A stretch of DNA of 64,000 nt from Amycolatopsis sp. EV170708-02-1 (GTDB taxonomy: Bacteria > Actinomycetota > Actinomycetes > Mycobacteriales > Pseudonocardiaceae): positions 1 through 64,000 of the forward strand of contig NZ_CP092497.1 in assembly GCF_022479115.1 (NCBI RefSeq), written 5' to 3'. Of this stretch, positions 53,182 to 62,200 are shown one piece after another. A program made the translations under genes and the position numbers. How positions within the stretch are numbered: position 1 is the stretch's first letter; the number at the start of each line of letters is the position of its first letter. The notes below the pieces were generated by a model, which saw only the letters and a list, made by a program, of their open reading frames with translations, did no database searches and was not told where the DNA came from.

Positions 53182-53976
53182 TTACCCGGCCGGGAAGGTG
53201 AAGGCCGCGGCGTGACTGCGTCCGTTCATCGGATCGGTGTCGCAGAGCACGACCTTCCGGTATGTCTCCTGCCACGCCGGCCAGTTTCCCGCCAGGGCGA
53301 GCCACACACTGGTGCAGTACGAGCCCGGCGCGACCCGGTGGACGTCCCCGGCATCGACGGTTTCCGTCACCCACGGGCCGAGGACCACGAGCGTGCCGGG
53401 CTCCCGATGCGGCCCGAGCAACTCGCCGACCGTCCCGCCGGACGACACCGACGCCAGACGTGGCCCCGGCCCGGTGCCGAGGACCAGCGCGGCAGCCGAG
53501 TCGACCAGCCCGCCGTCGTCGACCAGGGGATGCGGGGTCGGGAGCGTCGTCTGCTCCAGTACCGCGACGACCGCCTCCTCGCACCGTCCCGAGCGCTGAT
53601 ACGCCGCCACGATGCGCAAGGCCGTGAACGGCGCGGCCAAACCCTGCTGCGCCACGGAGAACGTGGTCGCCGTGACGTCCAGCCGGTCGGCGAGGTACGG
53701 CGCCACGGCGGTGAACGGGAGAACGTCGGGCAGGGCGTGGGTCACGATGATCAGCTGCGGGCGGCTCGCACGCACGCCCTCGGCTTCCAGCAGCCGGTCG
53801 GTCAGCGCCTTGTGCGAGACGTGCGCGCCGCGTTGCCAGCGTTCTTCGTCCACTTTGGACCCGAACGGTTCGACGAGATCCGCGAGGAACCTCGAGACCG
53901 CCGCGTCCTCCCGGTAGCCGGGCCCCGGCGGTGAGATCACCGCGTTCGTGCCGCGCAGGGTCGGTTCGCCGCTCAT
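53182..53976 (-). CDS. KAS III-like protein lacking the active-site Cys
   Basis: A 264-aa thiolase-fold protein, shorter than a full KAS III (~320-340 aa). Aligned by eye with the KAS III of the same operon, FSVAQQGLAAPFTALRIVAA falls where that enzyme has FALSHQACVSSLGAIDVAA. The catalytic Cys is a Leu here. No clear His/Asn follow. It probably acts as a non-condensing partner or chain-length-type subunit of the adjacent KAS III. Coupled to the ACP gene by an ATGA overlap. Confidence 0.7.
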   Translation of the reverse strand: MSGEPTLRGTNAVISPPGPGYREDAAVSRFLADLVEPFGSKVDEERWQRGAHVSHKALTDRLLEAEGVRASRPQLIIVTHALPDVLPFTAVAPYLADRLDVTATTFSVAQQGLAAPFTALRIVAAYQRSGRCEEAVVAVLEQTTLPTPHPLVDDGGLVDSAAALVLGTGPGPRLASVSSGGTVGELLGPHREPGTLVVLGPWVTETVDAGDVHRVAPGSYCTSVWLALAGNWPAWQETYRKVVLCDTDPMNGRSHAAAFTFPAG

Positions 53977-54241
53977 GCCACTCCTTCCCCGATGGCCTGC
54001 CTGGATTCGACGTAGTCGGCGAACGAACGGACGGTACGGAGGTGATCGATGTCGAGGTCGTCCGGATCCACCGTGATGCCGACGGCCATCTCCACCAGCA
54101 TCAGCAGTTCCAGTACCTTCGACGAGTCCAGCCGCAGGTCGTCGAACAGCCGTGTGTCCTCGGTCAGCCCGGTGATCTCCCGCTCCAGGACGTCCCGAGC
54201 GCGTCCCCGATCGCCGACACCACCTCGTCGCGGGCCGTCAT
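53973..54241 (-). CDS. Acyl/aminoacyl carrier protein 2 (frameshifted as written)
   Basis: The carrier domain is clear: TEDTRLFDDLRLDSSKVLELL with the phosphopantetheine Ser in LDSS, followed by an acidic helix pair. An ATG at 54241 starts MTARDEVVSAIGDALG, a perfect ACP N-terminus, but the frame then needs one more base (GGGAC-G-GTCC near 54190) to join VLEREITGL. As written, the ACP is instead open in frame with the KAS III. I favour a separate 89-aa ACP with a one-base sequencing loss over a KAS-ACP fusion. Confidence 0.7.
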
Positions 54242-55196
54242 GTCCCGCTCCCCGCGTCCGATGGGTGATCACCATGGCGCCGAACGTCGCACCGAGACCG
54301 ACCGTGACGAGCACGTAGCGGGCACCGTCGACGAGCCTGCCGTTCTCCCGCAAGGTCGTGTAGTTGAGGAACACGTCCGACGAGAAGCAATGGCTGAGCT
54401 TGGGGATGTTCTCCAGGAAGAACTTCTCCGGCGGCGCCTCCAGCGCCTTCACCGTCTGCCGCCAGGCGAGGGCGTTGACGTTGTGCGGGATCACCAGATC
54501 GATATCGTCGAACCCGCATCCCGCCTCTGCCACCGCCGCCAGGATCACCTCGGCCAGCCGCGGCCCGTAGAGCTGGCCGAACTCGGTGTTCTGCTCCGGG
54601 GTCAGCGCCAGCCATTCCGCGTACTCCCCCAGCGTCTTCGTGACGAAGGAATGCACGACGTCGCCGTCGCCGTCCACCGTCAGCAGGCACGCCGAGGCCG
54701 CGTCCGCCATGATCGCGGTGTTGGGGATCAGCTGCACGATCGGCGAGAACGCCCGCTCGCCGGTCACCATCAGCGCGTAGCCGCCGGTCTTGCCTTCGGC
54801 CCGCAGCAGCTCGGCCGCGACGTCGATGGCACCCAGACTGCTCACGCACGCCTGGTGGGACAACGCGAACGCCTCGACGTCCACCAGCCCCAGCCGCCGC
54901 GCGAGCTCCTGGGCGATGTCGACGTCCGCCGGCGCGAGCGCCTGGGTCGTATGCGCGAACACCAGCCTGTCGATCCTCCGGCCGGCGGGCAGCGCCGCCA
55001 GCGCCCGCTTCGCGGCGGGCAACAGCAGGTCGAACAGGTCCATCCCGGGATCGAACCGGAGGGTGTCGAGGCCGTAGAACTTCCGGAACACGCCGAGTTC
55101 CGCCCGGCGCAGCCCGAGGTGCTCGCCGAGCTCCTCGATGCGCACGCTGCGCTCGGGGACGAACGATTCGACCCGTTCCAGGGTGGTCGCGCCCAT
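54238..55196 (-). CDS. KAS III-family 3-oxoacyl-ACP synthase
   Basis: A 319-aa enzyme if one G is restored near 54250, giving a stop that overlaps the ACP ATG (ATGA). The catalytic Cys is in LSHQACVSSLG (residue 117) and the His in VIPHNVNALAW (238). The third position, normally Asn in GNTS, reads SHCFSS, i.e. His. Such a Cys-His-His set is unusual for KAS III. It would condense an acyl or aminoacyl starter with an extender or transfer an acyl group. Coupled to the methyltransferase by TGATG. Confidence 0.85.
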
Positions 55197-56020
55197 CAGC
55201 CCTCCAGGTATTCGGCCCGCAAGAGCCAGAGCCGGTTGGCGCCGCGGCGTTCCGGCGGCTGTACCTCGTACGGCCAGCGGCCCTCACCCGCGCCGGGCTG
55301 GCCGGGCTCCTTGATCTCGTCGACCTTCCAGCCGTGGGCCAGCAGGAACTCCTCCGGCTTGTCGGTGCCGAAGATCCACGGTGTCCCGTCGTCGGCCAGC
55401 CGGTCGAGGAACGGCTTCGAGAACGGGCTGCGCAGCAGGGCACGGCCGAGGATGTCCAGCGCCAGCCTGCTTCCCGGGACCGACACCGAACCCAGCGTCT
55501 CCAGCAGACCGCCCGCCTGCTCCGCGGTCAGGAAGAAGGTGAGGGCCTCGGCCACCCACAACGTCGGGCGGGCCGGGTCGAAGCCCGCCTTCTCCAGTTC
55601 CGGCAGCCATTCGCGGGTCAGGTCGGCGGGGACGACCCGACGATCGACCCGCGGCTCGGCGCCCAGTTCGGTCAGTCGCCGCTGCTTCTCCACCAGCAGC
55701 GGCTCGTGGTCCACCTCGAAGACGACGGTGTCCTCGGGCCAGTCCAGCCGGAACGCCCTGGTGTCCATCCCCGCCGCGATCAGCACGACCTGGCGGATGG
55801 CGGGATCCGACCGCAGCTCGCCGATCGTGTCGTCGAGGAACCTGGTGCGGATGCTGATGAACGGCAGCAGTCCGCCACCGGCGTAGCGCTCGATCAGCCG
55901 GAACCCGTCCGGCGCGGCAAGGGCGCTCGCCAGCGGGTCGACGAACAGCGCGTCCTCGCGCTCGGACTCGAGCGAACGAGCGGCCGCCATCCACTGCGCG
56001 GTATAGGAAACGGCGTGCAT
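55196..56020 (-). CDS. SAM-dependent methyltransferase (leucine carboxyl methyltransferase family)
   Basis: A 274-aa class I methyltransferase of the LCM/PF04072-like type. The SAM motif is VVLIAAGMDTRAFRLDWP (~83-100), followed by FEVDHEPLLVEKQRRL and VAEALTFFL (~155). Usual members methylate carboxyl or hydroxyl groups; here a carboxyl or hydroxyl of the pathway product or intermediate is inferred. It overlaps both neighbours by one to four bases. Confidence 0.85.
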   Translation of the reverse strand: MHAVSYTAQWMAAARSLESEREDALFVDPLASALAAPDGFRLIERYAGGGLLPFISIRTRFLDDTIGELRSDPAIRQVVLIAAGMDTRAFRLDWPEDTVVFEVDHEPLLVEKQRRLTELGAEPRVDRRVVPADLTREWLPELEKAGFDPARPTLWVAEALTFFLTAEQAGGLLETLGSVSVPGSRLALDILGRALLRSPFSKPFLDRLADDGTPWIFGTDKPEEFLLAHGWKVDEIKEPGQPGAGEGRWPYEVQPPERRGANRLWLLRAEYLEG

Positions 56021-56268
56021 CAGCTGACTCCCGCTCCGGCGAAGAACGCCTTCTCGATGGCCGACAGGGTTTTGAAGTCCGCGATGTCGATGTTGTCGAA
56101 GTCGACCTCGACGCCGCTGGCGTCCTCGATCACGTAGACCAGTTCGACGAACGACAGCGAGTCGACCAGGCGGCTTTCGATCAGGTCCTCTTCGAACGCC
56201 AGCTCGGTGCGTTCCGGGTGCCTGCCGAGGATCCAGTCACTGACCTTTTCGATACCGGGAGTGGGCAT
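56020..56268 (-). CDS. Acyl/aminoacyl carrier protein 1
   Basis: An 82-aa carrier protein. The phosphopantetheine Ser is residue 37 in RLVDSLSFVELVYVIED. Acidic helix II follows as in ACPs. It starts after AGAAGACATGCCC and lies directly downstream of the amino acid:CP ligase and AcpS, so it is the likely acceptor of the activated amino acid. The stop overlaps the methyltransferase ATG (TGATG). Confidence 0.9.
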   Translation of the reverse strand: MPTPGIEKVSDWILGRHPERTELAFEEDLIESRLVDSLSFVELVYVIEDASGVEVDFDNIDIADFKTLSAIEKAFFAGAGVS

Positions 56269-56295
56269 GTCTTCTCCTTCGAGGTTGGTTCCTTC

Positions 56296-56679
56296 TCAGT
56301 CCGCGGCGGACACCGCGACCGCGATGGCGTACGCGTCGTCGTGGGTGATGCTGATTTCGATCTCGCCGAGCCCGGCTTCCCGGGCCAGCCGCGCGGCGCG
56401 TCCGGTGAGCCGGACCACCGGCCAGCCGCCGTCGCTCTTGAGCACTTCGGTCGAGAGCCAGGGCACGGGCTGCCCACCGACGTGGAAGAGTTTGAACACC
56501 GCTTCCTTGGCGGCCAGGCGGCCCGCGATACCGGGCAGGTCCGGACCGTCCGGAGTGGACGAACTCAGCAGTTCGGCGGCGGAGAGCATGCGTCGCAGCG
56601 CGGTTTCCGCGTCCTGGGCGACGAGCTCGCGCACCCGGCTGAGCGGGACGACGTCGATGCCGATCCGTCTCGCGGGCAT
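56296..56679 (-). CDS. Holo-ACP synthase (AcpS-type), copy 2
   Basis: A 127-aa phosphopantetheinyl transferase. The first metal residue is in GIDVVPLSRVREL (Asp 9) and the second block GRLAAKEAVFKLF (~52-64). Ends in EISITHDDAYAIAVAV. ATG 56679 lies 2 bases after the ligase stop. It is probably dedicated to the ACP immediately downstream. Confidence 0.88.
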   Translation of the reverse strand: MPARRIGIDVVPLSRVRELVAQDAETALRRMLSAAELLSSSTPDGPDLPGIAGRLAAKEAVFKLFHVGGQPVPWLSTEVLKSDGGWPVVRLTGRAARLAREAGLGEIEISITHDDAYAIAVAVSAAD

Positions 56680-56681
56680 GG

Positions 56682-57524
56682 TCACCCGGCCCGGCCGGCC
56701 GCCGCTCGGACGGCCGCCAGCGCCGCCGGGAGATCGCCGTGGTGGACCTCGGTCAGCACGGCGAGCCAGCGCTCCAGGCCGAACGCCACACAACTGGTGT
56801 AGGCGAACTCCTTGCCGTCACCGAGGCGGATGTCGCACCGTTCGCCGAAGAAGTTCCGATGGGTGTTGACCGAGGCGATCGCGAGGGTGCCGTGCTGGAA
56901 CTCGTATTTGACCGGGCTCAGCTTCTGCAGGAGAGCGCGGGCGCCGTCGTTCTGGAAGAACGGATCGATCGCGGCCTCCTTCTCCAGGCCGAGGCCGAGC
57001 TCACCGGAGAACGCCAGGATCCGTTCCGTGAAGCGGGAAACGACTTCCTGCGTGTGCTCGAACGAGCCGAGCGCGACGATCTCACGCATCTGGAAACTCG
57101 CCAGCCGCCGCAATCCGCTGTAGTGGTCCTCACTGCGGAAACAGCGGTTGACGAGCGTGACGATCTCCGTCTCGGACACCTTCGTGCCTTCGTAGAAAAG
57201 ATAGGCCCCGTAACAGGTCGCGTGCGGCAGGCCGTAACGGCCGTCCTGCAGATCGCCGCCGGCGAACCGCCCGTCGACCGGCTTTCCCTCCCGGCTGGTC
57301 AGATCCAGCGGGCCTGCCACGAACGCCAGATGCGGGAAGTTCGCGTAGACGTCGAACTTCTCCAGGTCGGTGACCGGGTACAGCGGCGGCGGGCTGATCT
57401 CCCGCGCCCCGGCGGTGCCTGCCCAGCCGAGGAAGGTCCGGTCGAGTTCCTGGACGAGTGCGGTCTCGTCGGGGCCGAGGATCGCCAGCGCTTCGGCGCC
57501 GTCCACGCCGGTGGTGCGGGTCAT
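56682..57524 (-). CDS. Amino acid:[carrier protein] ligase (class II aaRS-like)
   Basis: A 280-aa enzyme resembling the catalytic core of seryl-tRNA synthetase without the tRNA-binding arm, as in the aa:CP ligases first described from Bradyrhizobium. Motif 2 is CFRSEDHYSGLRRLASFQMR (~128-147), motif 3 AFGLERWLAVL (~247). Cys residues at ~104, 128 and 245 offer zinc ligands. It would adenylate a small amino acid and load it on an ACP thiol. The ATG overlaps the di-iron oxygenase stop (ATGA). Confidence 0.85.
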   Translation of the reverse strand: MTRTTGVDGAEALAILGPDETALVQELDRTFLGWAGTAGAREISPPPLYPVTDLEKFDVYANFPHLAFVAGPLDLTSREGKPVDGRFAGGDLQDGRYGLPHATCYGAYLFYEGTKVSETEIVTLVNRCFRSEDHYSGLRRLASFQMREIVALGSFEHTQEVVSRFTERILAFSGELGLGLEKEAAIDPFFQNDGARALLQKLSPVKYEFQHGTLAIASVNTHRNFFGERCDIRLGDGKEFAYTSCVAFGLERWLAVLTEVHHGDLPAALAAVRAAAGRAG

Positions 57525-58405
57525 CGCAGGATCCCCGTTCGCTCCAGGTACTTCAAGGTCTTGCGGAACACCTGTTTCTCGGTGGCGGGCCGGGTGGGCG
57601 CGTCGAGCAGCGCGCGCCGGAATTCCAGCGGGTTCTCGATGCCGGCGTCGCGGTAGACCTGCGGGTTGTACAGCGACTCGAAGCTGTAGGTGAGATACCG
57701 CCGGAGATAGGCCGAGACCTCGGCGAGGTCCTCTTCGGTCGCCGTCTTCTTGAGGTCGCCGTAGAGATGCTCCACCAGCTCCCGGCCGAACGCGATATGC
57801 CGCGATTCGTCCTGATGGTGGATGCGGTTGATCGCGCGGATCGTCTCGTGCAGGCGTTCGTCCCGCGCCATCAGCGAGTTGTAGTGGTCCACCAGTTCCT
57901 CGAAGATCAGGATCCTCGCGAACACCAGCAGGCTCTCCACTTTGGACGAGGACGCGGGCGGGATGGCGGCGCCGGCCGCCGGTGCGCGATAGATCTTTTC
58001 GCCGTAGCGGAGGCAGAATTCGGCGAAGAACCACATGTGCTCGTTCTCTTCGCCGATGAAGTGGTGGAAGAACTCCGACGGCGTCTCGAAGCCCGCCGTG
58101 TGGATACGCGCGACGACCTCGATGAGCAGCTCGCGGATCCCGTGCACGTTGAGGCTGTAGAAGTTGATGCTTTCGAACCGCGACAGGGCGAAGAGCCGGT
58201 CTTCGCTCAGCGTCGTGGCGAACTCGGTGCCGTGAGTGGTGGTGAGCTCGGGGCTCATCCACCACATCCGTTCGGGCAGGCTGTCCGGCCACTCGAACAT
58301 CTGATAGGGGTTGTAGTAGTCGTCGATCGACTTCGACGAAAGGCGATCGAGCAGGCCGCGAAACCGTTCGTCCGCGTCGATGATGTCGCTGATGTCACTG
58401 GTCAC
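57521..58405 (-). CDS. AurF-type di-iron (N-)oxygenase
   Basis: A 294-aa all-alpha ferritin-like oxygenase. Candidate metal ligands match the AurF pattern in full: E78 (SRFESI), E120 and H123 (EENEH), E170 (FEE), then H196, E200, H203 (HQDESRH). This is the family that oxidises arylamines to nitro groups, and related members N-hydroxylate carrier-bound amino acids. The GTG at 58405 follows GGAGGAAG. It is the first gene of the operon. Confidence 0.88.
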   Translation of the reverse strand: MTSDISDIIDADERFRGLLDRLSSKSIDDYYNPYQMFEWPDSLPERMWWMSPELTTTHGTEFATTLSEDRLFALSRFESINFYSLNVHGIRELLIEVVARIHTAGFETPSEFFHHFIGEENEHMWFFAEFCLRYGEKIYRAPAAGAAIPPASSSKVESLLVFARILIFEELVDHYNSLMARDERLHETIRAINRIHHQDESRHIAFGRELVEHLYGDLKKTATEEDLAEVSAYLRRYLTYSFESLYNPQVYRDAGIENPLEFRRALLDAPTRPATEKQVFRKTLKYLERTGILR

Positions 58406-58671
58406 GAAGGCTTCCTCCGTTCTTCCGGGCTCGATTCGACGCTACGGCAAGGAATCCGCGCGATTCAACGTCCGCAAGCGGACTGGCCGACACCGGCCAG
58501 CACCCTGGTTTCCCGGTGCGGTGGCGGCTTAGAGTGGCCACATGGCGAGGCGATTCGGATTATTGAGGGGTAAGGCAAAAGTGTCGTAGAGGGTCACCCG
58601 CTCTACCGGTCTGTGAACGCCTCCTACGCTGATTGCAAGGAAGGGATCTTCGCGGGCTTCCGCCTGTCGAA

Positions 58672-58791
58672 CGTGTCGCGAAAGCCACTTTCGGGACATC
58701 AGGCGTCGCGAAAGTGGCTTTCGCGACACGGGCGCCGGCGGCGTGGCGGTCGGCGCGGGTTAGCGGCCGGGGTGAAGGCTCCCTTCACCCC
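58672..58791. repeat. Intergenic hairpins between the divergent biosynthetic genes
   Basis: A perfect 22-bp inverted repeat, CGTGTCGCGAAAGCCACTTT.. (58672-58693) and its complement (58709-58730) with a 15-base loop, then GGGGTGAAGG-CTC-CCTTCACCCC (58769-58791). I recall similar CGAAAGTGGCTTTCG and GAAGGCTCCCTTC elements as dispersed intergenic repeats in Amycolatopsis. They lie in the 507-base gap 58406-58912, which must also hold the two divergent promoters. Confidence 0.6.
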
Positions 58792-58912
58792 ACCAGCGAC
58801 CCGTCCGCGACCACGCCACCTTTGACTTGACCCTCAAGAGAACACGAGTCACCACTCACGACCCACTCGACACGGGGGGTCCGGCGCGAAGCGCGAAGGG
58901 ACACGGGAACGG

Positions 58913-59278
58913 ATGACCACGCTCGTCGGAGTGGACGCGCTGCGCGTGGCCGAACTCGACCTGCTCGCGCGGCGCGGCTGGTTCCTGAAGTTCCTGTTCT
59001 CCCAGGAGGAACTCGGCGACCTGGCGGCGGCGGGCAGCGTCTGTCTCGCTTGCCGGTTCGCCGCGAAGGAGGCGGTGCTGAAGGTGCTCAGGACCTGCCT
59101 GTCCGGTCCGGTTCCGCCCGCCCAGATCGTGATCCGGCGTTCCGGAGCGGGCGCGACGTCGGTGGAGTTGCGCGGTGCGGCGGCCGAACGTGCCCGCGCG
59201 CTGGGCATCGAGCGGGTCGACGTCTCCATTTCCTGCGAACGGGGGCTCGTGATCGCGATCGCGCTGGGGACAGCCTGA
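58913..59278 (+). CDS. Holo-ACP synthase (AcpS-type), copy 3
   Basis: A 121-aa phosphopantetheinyl transferase on the opposite strand to the operon. Metal Asp in LVGVDALRVAELD (~8), second block CRFAAKEAVLKVLR (~47). Ends ISCERGLVIAIAL; most AcpS have SxTH there, so the His is replaced. It may have changed specificity or be inactive. Convergent with the SARP gene (2-base gap). Confidence 0.8.
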   Translation: MTTLVGVDALRVAELDLLARRGWFLKFLFSQEELGDLAAAGSVCLACRFAAKEAVLKVLRTCLSGPVPPAQIVIRRSGAGATSVELRGAAAERARALGIERVDVSISCERGLVIAIALGTA

Positions 59279-59280
59279 CC

Positions 59281-62200
59281 TCAGGTCGAGAGCAGGTCCG
59301 CCACCCGGAATCGTTCGACCGAACCGCAGTCGGCGAGGATGTCGTGCGCCTCCCGCAGAAGTCCCTGCCCGGCGCCGGGATCCCGTTTCGCGGTGACTTC
59401 GCCGAGGACGGCGAGCGCGTGTCCCTCGCCGATCCGGTTGCCGATACCGCGATGCAGGATCAGCGCCCGCTCGGCGCATTCGGCCGCCTGTTTCCGGTCG
59501 CCGCGGTCCCGCCTGGTGGTGGCCAGCACCGTGTGCGCCCTGGCCGCGAGGAGCCGGAAGTCCCGCCGTGCGGCCAATTCCGTGGCCGCGGCCGCATGCG
59601 TGACGGCGTCGTCGAGCCGCCCGCCACGACGACATACCTCCGCCAGCGCCAGCAGGCTGACGATCTCCGCGCGGGTGTAGCGGATCTCGTGGGCGAGTTC
59701 GACCGCCTGTCCGGCCAGGACCTCGGGAGCCACGGACAACTCGGTCCGGCCACCGAGTTCGGCCAGCGCGGCGAGCGCGTTCGCCTCCGCCCGGCGATCA
59801 CCTGTCTCCCGGGCCAGTTCCAGCATCGTCTCGGCGTGCTCGGCCGCTTCGGCGAAATCCCCGGCCTCGGCGCACAACGCCGCCAGCGTGCAGAGTGCGG
59901 TCGTCTCGCCGTAACGAGCGCCGTTCTCCCGGTGCAGGGAAACACCCTTCGACAGCGACTCGCGCGCATCGGTCAGCCTGCCGAGGTCGAGATAGACCTC
60001 GCCGAGCGTGGTGTACACGTGCGCGGCGCCGTCACGATTGCCGGTGCGTTCGATGAGCGAAAGGGCCTGGGCCAGCCGCCGCATGGCTTCCCGCGGCTTG
60101 CCCAGCTCCCGCAGCAGTGTCCCGATGTTGTGCAGGTTGGCCGAAAGTCCCGCTTCCCAGCCCATCCGGCTGTTCAGTTCGATCGCGCGGTCGAGTTCGG
60201 CGACGGCCTCGTCGAGCGCGCCGAGCTCCCAGTGGACTCCGGCGAGATTCCCGCGCGCGGCGGCTTCCGCTTCCGGCCACCGTTCGGCGGCCGCCAGCTC
60301 CAGCGCCCCGGTGTAGTGCGTGACGGCGGCCGTGTAGTCGCCCAGCCCGCGATACACCTGCGCGAGGCTTTGCTGGGCGGCGATCCGGCCGCGCGGCTCG
60401 CCGTCGACGACCGCCGCGGCCAGCCCGGCCTTCGCGACGGCGACCCAGTCCACGGAATGCCTTCTGAGCCAGAAGAAGCCGCGAAGGGCGTCCGCCAGTA
60501 ACCAGACGACCCGGTGCGGCCCCTGCGCGGCGGCGTCGTGGACGATGGCCACGAGGTCGGCACGTTCCGCTTCGAGCCACTCCAACGCCTCGGCATCGTC
60601 GTCGAAGACGACATCGGTCTCGCCGAATTCGGCTCCTTCACGAAGCCGCAGGATCTGCGGCGTGATCCGTGTGACCGCGGCGGTCGCCGTCGCGAGATAC
60701 CAGCCGAACAGCCGGATCCTGGCCTCGTCGCGTTCGGCCGGGCCGTCCTCGGCCCGCGCGCGTTCGGTCGCGTACAGCCGGAGCAGGTCGTGGCACTGGT
60801 ACCGGCCGTCGGCGCCCCGGGCGACGAGATGCGCGCGCTCCAGTTCGGCGAGAGCCTGTGACGTGTTCCCGGGGGACTGCCCGGCGAGCACGGCGATCGA
60901 CCGCGCGCTGAAATCCGGCACCTGGACCACGCCGAGCAACCGGAACAAGCCCTGGGCGGCCGGGCCGAGCCGCCGGTACGAGAGCGCGAACGCGGCGCGG
61001 ACCGCGGTCGACGGATCGCCGTCGACCCCGAGCCGGTCCAGCCGGTCGGCCCGCAGCAGCCCGTCGACCACGGCGCCGATCGGCCGGTCCCGGCCGATGC
61101 CGATGTCCGCGGCCGCGATCCGCAACGCGAGCGGCAGCCCGGCGCACAACCGGACCAGCGTCGCCGCCGCCCGGCGTTCCTCCTTGACCCGCTGCGCGCC
61201 GACGATCCTGGCGAGCAGCTTGAGCCCGTCCTCTTCGCTCAGCAGGTCGAGCCGGACGGCGCCGGCGTCGTGCAGGACGACGAGCCCGGGCAGTTCCTGC
61301 CTGCCGGTCACCACGACGAGGCTGCCGGGACGGCCGGGCAGCAGCGGCCGCACCTGATCGGCCGTGCCGGCGTTGTCGAGCACCACGAGCATCCGCTTGC
61401 CCGCGAGCTCGGACCGGTAGAGCGCGGCCAGTTCGTCGAGGTCCACCGGTATCCGGTCGGGCGGGACGCCCAGCGAGCGCACGAGCCGGACCAGCGCTTC
61501 GGCCGCGGTCACCGTGGCCGACCGCGCGTAGCCGTGCAGATTCAGGTAGAGCTGGCCGTCGGGGAACCGGTCGAGCGCGCCGTGCGCCCATTGCAGTGCC
61601 AGCGCGGTCTTGCCCACTCCCGCGGTGCCGCTGACGACCACCACCGGCGCGCCGCCGGCGACCAGGGCGTCGATCCGGCGCAGGTACGCGGTGCGGCCGG
61701 TGAACGTCGGCACCGCGGCGGGCAGCTGCCGCGGCCCGGGGGAAACCGGCTGTTCGGCGGCGGGCAGGTCCAGTGCCGGATCGGTGCGCAGGATGGCCTG
61801 GGCGAGGTCGGTCAGCTCCGCCCCCGGTTCGAGACCGAGCTCGCCGGTGAGCAGGGCGCGTGCCCGGCGGTAGACCTTGAGCGCCTCGGCCTGGCGCCGC
61901 GACCGGTAGAGCGCGAGCATGAGCTGGGCCTGGAAATGTTCCCGCAGCGGATGTTCCGAGACCAGCTCGGTGAGTTCGGCGACGACGTCCGCGTGCCTGC
62001 CGAGCGCCAGATCCGCGTCGATGCGCTGCCCCAGCAGGACCAGCCGTCGTTCCTGCAGCCGGTCCGCCTCGACCTGGAGGGCGGCGCTGCTGTCGGCCAG
62101 GCCGCTGAACGGAGGCCCCTGCCAGACCGCGAGCGCCTGCCGCGCGAGACTTCCGGCGACGACCGCGTTCCGCCGCTCGTGTGCCGTGCGCGCCTGGTCG

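Noticed and set aside
53973..55196. Natural KAS III-ACP fusion protein
   Set aside because: The linker reads as an out-of-frame ACP N-terminus with its own ATG; two one-base restorations give a normal KAS III stop overlapping a normal ACP start.
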